Below, in pieces: positions 57,006-64,000 of a DNA stretch of 64,000 nucleotides. Position numbers and translations under genes: made by a program. Source of the DNA: Buddleja alternifolia (lineage: Eukaryota; Streptophyta; Magnoliopsida; Lamiales; Scrophulariaceae); assembly GCA_019426215.1 (NCBI GenBank), contig CM033394.1, forward strand, positions 44,328,423-44,392,422, given 5' to 3'. Each line of letters begins with the position of its first letter. Position 1 is the first letter of the stretch. The notes beneath the pieces were generated by a model. That model worked only from the letters and a program-made list of their open reading frames with translations. It made no database searches and was not told the DNA's origin.

Positions 57006-59794
57006 GTTTATAACATACATCTCGGTCCGATGCAGTTTAGAATCTTCTAAAACTTTAATTAACCGTCTCATTTTATATTTCGTATCAAACGGATAAAATG
57101 TTACTTTAATTAATACACATGCAACAAATTTATGTAAACATAGTGTACATCTTCAATATGAAATATAAGATAAAATATTGGGAAATGTGAACAAATGTTT
57201 CTAATGTTAGAAAACATTTTATGTTAGACCAAGTTCAATGGTCCTAGTGTTTATCTCTCTCATAGAGTATGGTCAAAATTTTGGATTTCCGGAGGTTCCG
57301 AAGCGAACTTGAACTTTTCGATCCAAATTTGTAAACTACCTTCCAAAATTTAGACCAAAAAATTAAATTTTCCAAAAATTTTGCTGGAACCCGAAATTTC
57401 TCAAAATTTCCAACGAAATTTGATATTTTCCGAATTTTTTTAAAAAAATTTAATATTTTATAGTTAAAAATTAGTGTCAAATGACCATTCATATTAAAAA
57501 AAAAAGATAATAAATGACTAATTATATAAATCAATAAGCAATAAGTTTAGAAACGAATTTGAAAGTGATAGTAAGCAATAAATTATTAAAAATTTGGTTC
57601 TGAACACATAAAATTATTTAAATAAGATCTCATAAAAATCCTCTTAGAAACTTTATGTGCTTTTGAATTATGTTTTTCACTAAAATTATGGTACACTTTA
57701 TTTTAATGAAATTCTTATGATATTTGATTATTATTTTACTACTATTATTTTATATTTTTTTACAGTAGATTTGAGTCACTCTATTGAACAAGATTCATTA
57801 TGTATATATTATACATAGAATATTATTAATGTAAAAAATATATAATTATGATATTTAAAGTTATACAAAGTTTCATTGTATATTTTTTAAATATTTCTAT
57901 AAATTTCTATGATTTCTTTATAATGGAAATCGAAATCTTGAATATCCCCGAAAATTTCTTCGAAATTTACTACCCCGATATCGACGCCGATACCGAGATT
58001 TATTACCTTGATTGTGTGTGGTCTCCACATATACTTGTGTGAAGGAGATAGATACAAAATACACACTCGAACAATTGGATTCGGTCTGACATAGAATTAC
58101 CCCAAATTCCACCTTACAATATACTAAGACTATAACTTTTACAATTGTTTTAGAAAAAGAGCCGACCTTACATTTATTACAATACAAGTAACCTTTGTTC
58201 CTCAATAAAAAAGAAAGAAAAGTTTATTTAATAACAAAGCATGTGGACTTAGGGACAGATCCAGGATTGAATTGTTGGGAGTCGAACAACCTTCATCATA
58301 TTTTTTTGATATTTGTAAGGATATTTAAAAGTTATTTTAGTTTTAATAGGTAAGTGAAATGAGAATTATTACATGTAAAAAATAAGATATACTTCAATAA
58401 AATTTATCGTAGTTTCGAAATATATAAGTGTGCGATTCTTAAGAAAGTTTATCGATGACGTCAAGGCGTTTTTTGAGTACTTATTTATCATATTAAATAA
58501 GTAAAATACATAAAACTACATATTAATCTCTAGTTTTTACCCAACTGCTCATATTAATACTCATTATATTAAACTATTTTATATAAATTTAAATTTTTTT
58601 TCCTTCTAAAAAATGTTTCTTTTTAGTTTTAGGAAAAGTGATGGTTAATATTTTGTATGATCTTCTTGCCAATTTCTTGTTGACAACTCAAATTCTTTTT
58701 TCCTTTATTTCCTTTTTCTCTTTTGCTATTTTAATTAAAAGAACAAAGTAGTTAACGTAAGAGAAAATAGGAAAAGTGATGTTTAATATTTTGTATTCCT
58801 CTTGCTAAATTCTTGTTGAGAACTTAGATTTTTTTTACCTTATTCCTTTTTCTTTTTTGCTAATTGTTATTTTAATTAAAAAAACAATGTAGTTAAAGTA
58901 ATAGAAAATAGGAAAAATGATGGTTAATATTTTGTGTTCTTGCTTACAACTCAGATTCTTTTTTCCTTTTCCTTTTTTTCTAATTGTTATTTTAATTAAA
59001 AAAAACAAAGTAGTTAAAGTAAGAAAAAAAAAAAGTGGGGGCAATTGTGGCTGCAGGATTTGAACTCCCAACCACAAGGATTGGCTTAGAGCAACTTTAA
59101 GGACCCAATTGGATAATACCCTATTTCTTATTTTTCGATTTTTCAGAAAAAAAATTCATCGAAAATTAACTTGTTTAGCATCCTAAAAATATCATAAAGA
59201 AATGCAATAATCAACATCCCCTACACAATCTCAAATTTCTTTGGAAAATGGATTGATTGGCATTTGTCTCAAAATTTTCTCGGGAAAATCAGTTTTACTA
59301 TTAGACAGTTTACCCCAATAATTTAAAGGTCTTTATCTACCAATATATTAACATATGCATCAAAATAATTACACATTTTGATTCGAAATGGCACAAGGTG
59401 CGAAATAATATCCACTTTGCATATTTTTAAATAATCAATTGATGAGTTTAACTTAAATTTGTTATATTTTTTTTTATAAAATAAAAACTCATTCATACAA
59501 ATTTCATATAAAAAAATAATTTTTTCTTAAAAAAAAGTATATCGCAACACATCTAATCATTACGCTTATTTCAATAAAAAGAAACCAACCCACTTTCTAC
59601 ATTATATTCTTCTCTCTAATTTTTTTTTCTTAGTTTATCTATAAAAAGTGAGAAACCAGAAATAAGCATCCATCCAATCCGGGCCCAAGATTCTTGTCCT
59701 CATCGAAATCTTGAAGTCTTGGCCCCTGTGTGAGTATAAAATATGATTTAAGCTGCAAATTTTTCTATGGAATATACTTTCACATAGTTACAAT
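57006..59794. other. right-arm copy of spacer and repeats
   Basis: Mirrors 38,878-41,644. It holds the Mutator-like relative at 57,271-58,010 and the three-copy tandem repeat at about 58,640-59,040. No gene was seen. Confidence 0.65.
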
Positions 59795-61684
59795 CAGTGT
59801 TCTGAAAATCGGACCGGACAACGAACTGGAAAAGTGACTGGGTCACGAGTCACCTGTTCAACCGTCGGGTCAACCGCAGTCGAATTGGTGACGTCATAAT
59901 TATGCAATAAATAATAATTAATATACTATTAAATATATAAAATATGAAAAAAATTTATGTATTTCCTATATAGGGAAAAATGCAAAAATCATCCTTTAAC
60001 TATACTACTTTTCACTTTTGGTCCGTTATGTATCATGGCTAGCAAAAATATCTTGTATGTTTCAAAAATTCACACATTTAGTCCGATTTTGAAATTTTCC
60101 GGCCAATTTGGCTGGAAAATCGCATGTGTCGGTCACGTGAGGGACCAAATTGGGGATTTTCAATTTTGGATGGAAAATTGATGACTTGGCATGCCACTTA
60201 GACAAGAATTGATGACTTGGAATGCCACTTGGATAAAGAATTTTTTTTTGCTCCAATGGTGATTTGATCTTGGGTGAAAATCATGGCAAAGAGGCACCTT
60301 GCCACCAGACCAACTACGAATTTGGTATTTAATTGGTTTTATATGTTCATATACCTTATTTGTCAACATTAACATAATTTAAATGTATTTACTTATAAAA
60401 CTATATATTATAAAATACAGTAAATAAGGTGTATATATATGTATATATTAAATACAATGATTTTAAAATTAATATATAGTAAATATTTTCACAATATAAT
60501 AATTTTTAAAATTAAGTAAATACAATAATTATTTTATATATAATTTTAATGCAGTGAACACAATAAATTATATATGTTATACAGTAAATACAATAATTTT
60601 AAAATTTATTTTTTAAAAATACTGTAAATATTTTAAAGTACAGAATATAAAAGTATAATCTTGAAATACAGTAACTATTTTAAAATATAGTAATTTTTAA
60701 GCTAAATATTTTAAAATAAAATAATTGTAAAATTAATATACTGTAAATATTTCAAAATACAATAATTTCTTAAAATTAACTAAATACGATAAATATTTTA
60801 TATATAACTTAATGCAGTAAATACAATAAATTATATATGTTATACAGTAAATACAATAATTTTGAAATTATTCTTTAAAAAAATTATTCTATTTTAAAAT
60901 ACAGTAGTTTTTATACTAAATATTTTAAAATAAAATAATTTTTAAAATTAATATTTTAGTATTAGTTTTTGAAATAATATATGTGAATTATATATTATTA
61001 GTTATATCTAACCAATATTATTAGTTATAATCTATATGTAAATACATTTAACTATTGATAGCTAATGTATATTTACATAAAAATCCAAGACTTGTTATCA
61101 AATTTTAGTTGGTGTAGTGGTAGGGGGCCTTGTTTCCAAGTCTTCCACCCAAGTACAAATCATCATGGGAGCAAAAACTTTTTTCTTTATCCAAGTGGCA
61201 TGCCAAGTCATCAATCATTGTCCAAATGTCATGCCAAGTCATCAATTTTCCCCCAAAATTGAAAATCCCCAATTTGGCCCCTCACGTGACCGGCACATGC
61301 GATTTTCCTGCCAAATTGGTCGAAAATTTTTAAAATCGGACTAAATGTGCCAATTTTGGAAACATATAGGATATTTTTGCTAGGCATGATACATAACGGA
61401 CCAAAAGTGAAAATTGGTAAAAATGTATTTCCTATATTTGTGGGGTGGGATGGGGTGGGGTGGGGTGGGGGGGGGGGGCAATTTCAGATTTTTAGATTTT
61501 AAAAGGTTTGATATCATTTATTTTCAGAACCGTCCGGTTTTACCCGTTTTGACCGGTTTTACTGGTTGAACCGCGGTTTTGACCGGTTTTGACCCTGAAC
61601 GGGTTTTTCGCATAACCTGATCGTATTAATGGCCGGTTTCGATTTTAACCGGTCCGGTCCGACAGTCCGATTTTCACAACATTG
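59795..61684. mobile_element. hAT-like element with nested foldback, right arm
   Basis: Ends CAGTGTTCTGAAAATCGG and CGATTTTCACAACATTG; flanks GTTACAAT and GTTACAAC (one mismatch). It contains the nested foldback at about 59,960-61,435. It keeps one extra 31-base CATGCCAAGTCATCAA-type direct repeat unit (near 61,205-61,235) that the left arm lacks. G-rich tract at 61,438-61,478. Confidence 0.78.
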
Positions 61685-61772
61685 GTTACAACTTACAAGA
61701 TCCTCATGTAATGCGCGCCATTACGTATTGGTAATTGGGAAATTGCATTTTTTTTATTCCAAAGCGGGGGGA

Positions 61773-62354
61773 GGGAGAATCTCATTTTTGGTCCTGTAAG
61801 TGGCTTAGAGTACACTTTTAGCACCGCGATTTATAAAAGTCTCACATTTAGTCCTATAAGTTATAAAAAGTCTCAATGTTGTCCCAAAGCCAATTTTTGT
61901 CAGAAATCTAACGGTCTACGTTAGTCAACACTTTAACCAATTTTTTGGAAAATTTTGTGTTTGAATGACACGTGGCACTACTATAAAAAATACACTATTA
62001 TAGCGATTTTAGTAAAATCGTTGAACGGAGGTACCTATTACACTGTAATAGGATAACCATTATAGCGGTTAAAACCGCTATAATAGGTAAACCAAAACCG
62101 TTGTAATAGGTGTTTTTTGTAGTAGTGTGATATTCAATAAAAACATCATGTTATTGAATATAATACATGTGCGGGTACATTTACGCGTCAATTCTCCCCG
62201 AAAAAATCGATCAAAATGTCGACTAACGGAAATTGGTTTGGGGACCAACATTGAGACTTTTTATAACTTATGAGACTAAATGTGAGACTTTTATAAAGCG
62301 CGGGGTTAAAAGTATAATCTGGACCACTTACGGGACCAATAATGAGATTCTTCC
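61773..62354. mobile_element. foldback MITE, right arm, with CACTA-like insert
   Basis: Ends GGGAGAATCTCATTTTTGG and inverse AATGAGATTCTTCCCC. The CACTA-like insert is 61,976-62,127 (152 bp), 36 bp longer than in the left arm, with extra ATTATAGCGGTTAAAACCGC palindrome. Confidence 0.7.
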
Positions 62355-62373
62355 CCAAAAAACAAATTGTACT

Positions 62374-62930
62374 TTAGCCCGACAAACCCAGGCTACTAGT
62401 CACAAATCGAGTCCATGTAATGTCATCTCTATCATTGTCTAAGAGGTGGTATATTTGTGAAGAAGGTGCATCCATGTGGTGCATATGGGTGTCAATACCC
62501 ATTTTTGCTAGTGCATCTGCCACTTGATTAGCTTCCCGCCAAACTAGCTGAAAAGAGACATCCCAATCTCGACCTTGCACACTACGGATATGAGAAAGCA
62601 CATCAAAATGGTGATGTTCCATGGAGGAGTCCACAATGCTATTAAGTGCAGCCAGACAGTCTGATTCAACGATAAATTTTTTTACCCCTGCGGCCCATGC
62701 CATCTCTAGTCACAATAGGATGACACGCATCTCAGCCTCCAGTGTTGAGCACGAGTCAATGTGACCACTGAACCCCCTTAACCATATTCCATGCTCATCT
62801 CAAAGAGTACCTCCGACCCCCGCCTGGCCTCCCGACGTCACCACAGCATCCACATTGAGTTTGGTATAGTCGGGTGCTGGCTTTTTCAAGCCCATGTGTA
62901 TCTGAAGGTGCATCATGTCTGGATCAAAGT
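62374..62930 (-). pseudogene. RNase H-like domain, right-arm copy, two stops
   Basis: Same domain as 35,798-36,354. It shares the TGA after GGTL with the left copy and has a second TGA (CGA to TGA) just before LEMAWAAG, so the open part is 62,703-62,374. The acidic residues are kept where readable. Confidence 0.75.
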
Positions 62931-64000
62931 TAAGGCCTTGTATTGTATCGTCAATTCATTTATGTAACACATCTAGGTTATAATAAATGGGTTCGATTTT
63001 ACAATGAGGCCATCTTTAAATCATGTTGATCCCTCTTTAAATATAATATTGTAACCAGGAAAATTGCAACTTTCATCCCGTAACTTGCTCAAATTTTGAT
63101 TTTGGTCCCATTGGATAGGGATGTGCAGTTAAGGACTTGTATTGTATCGTCAATTCATTTATGTAACACATCTAGGTTATAATAAATGGGTTGGATTTTA
63201 CAATGAGGCCATCTTTAAATCATGTTGATCCCTCTTTAAATATAATATTGTAGCTGGGAAAATTGCAATTTTCATCCCGTAACTTGCTCAAATTTTGATT
63301 TTGGTCCCATTGGATAGGGATGTGTCATATTTAGTCCCATAAGTCAAATAAATCTCAATGTTGGTCCCATTGGATAGGATGTGCCACATTTAGTCCCATA
63401 AAATCAAATAAAATCTCAATGTTGGTCCCAAAATTGGCTTACAAAAAAAGAGGGGAAATTGCAATTTTCATCCCGTAACTTGCTCAAATTTCGATTTTGG
63501 TCTCATTGGATAGAGATGTGTCACATTTAGTTCCATAAGTCAAATAAAATCTCAATGTTGGTCCCATTGGATAGGATGTGCCACATTTAATCTCATAAGT
63601 CAAAATAAAGTCTCAATTTTGGTCCCATGAGCAATCTGATTTTTAATCTTTTGTAAGCCAATTTTGGGGCCAACATTGAGATTTTATTTAACTTATGAGA
63701 CTAAATGTGGCACATCCTATCCAATGAGACCAATATTGAGATTTTATTTGACTTATGGGACTAAATGTGACACATCCCTATCCAATGAGACCAAAATCGA
63801 AATTTGAGCAAGTTACGGGATGAAAATTACAATTTTTCCCAAAAAAGATGAAAAATCAGATTGCTCATGGGACCAAAATTGAGATTTTATTTTGACTTAT
63901 GAGACTAAATATGACACATTCTATCTAATGGGACCAACATTGAGATTTTATTTGACTTATGAGACTAAATGTGACACATCCCTATATAATGGGACCAAAA
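62931..64000. mobile_element. 199-bp duplication and nested MITE palindromes, right arm
   Basis: Mirrors 34,727-35,800: the two GTTATAATAAATGGGTT units first, then alternating GGTCCCATTGGATAGG / CCTATCCAATG(G/A)GACC blocks that face each other repeatedly. It continues past the window end. Confidence 0.7.

Larger units (their letters stand above)
55191..64000 (-). repeat. right arm of the giant inverted duplication
   Basis: Reverse complement of 34,685-46,722 minus two insertions. The inner edge is exact at 55,191 (TAGTGAAAACGG); the outer edge lies beyond the window, since 64,000 still pairs with 34,727. See the left-arm entry for the coordinate pairs. Confidence 0.93.

Noticed and set aside
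34685..64000. Giant inverted repeat as a pure assembly artefact
   Set aside because: Arm-specific insertions with clean target duplications, different stops and different tandem units are hard to produce by mis-joining one sequence. Long-read proof is still needed.

Overview
The window reads as a transposon-rich intergenic block of a eudicot plant nuclear chromosome: AT-rich, full of plant-type Ty3/gypsy elements (Tat and Athila lineages), hAT-, Mutator- and CACTA-like miniature elements, an endogenous pararetrovirus (Caulimoviridae), microsatellites and a 62-base assembly gap. The species cannot be named from this sequence. Only one ordinary host gene is supported, a small RING-H2 finger protein at 7285-7713.

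Layout. 1-13.4 kb: AT-rich spacer with an RNase H-like relic (about 1.05-1.23 kb), two related 0.3-0.4 kb MITEs with 9-bp target duplications, the RING-H2 gene, a 1.17-kb hAT-like element and a 0.69-kb Mutator-like element. 13.4-15.5 kb: start of a Ty3/gypsy element (LTR-like end, gag) running into the gap at 15,492-15,553. 15.55-26.6 kb: a decayed Tat-lineage element on the + strand, with protease, RT, RNase H, a second RNase H, a largely open integrase, an antisense plant-mobile-domain ORF, two tandem-repeat arrays and a 3' LTR at 25,793-26,598. 26.6-33.8 kb: an endogenous pararetrovirus on the - strand, truncated exactly at the LTR edge. It shows two small ORFs, one long frame MP-CP-zinc fingers-PR-RT-RH, and a fourth viroplasmin-like ORF. 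It carries few breaks and combines badna/tungrovirus-type zinc fingers with a transactivator-like ORF.

34.7-64.0 kb: a very large inverted duplication. The left arm is about 34,685-46,722 and the right arm 55,191 to beyond the window end. Each arm contains, from outside in: nested MITE palindromes, a dead RNase H-like domain, a foldback MITE with a CACTA-like insert, a hAT-like element with a foldback nested inside, AT-rich spacer with tandem repeats, an Athila 5' LTR, its primer-binding site and the start of Athila gag. The left arm carries two insertions missing from the right: a 1.88-kb solo LTR (duplication CATAT) and a 1.38-kb Mutator-like foldback (duplication TTTTGATTC). The right arm keeps both uninterrupted empty sites, so both arrived after the arms diverged. 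The 8.5-kb spacer holds the rest of Athila gag-protease on + and a second, truncated Tat element on -, whose antisense accessory ORF keeps a recognisable intron.

How it fits together: the window is a record of nested insertion, duplication and decay. Most element genes carry stops, frameshifts or lost catalytic residues. The two Athila LTRs point at each other across the spacer, a geometry that could make double-stranded RNA if either is transcribed. That is inference only.
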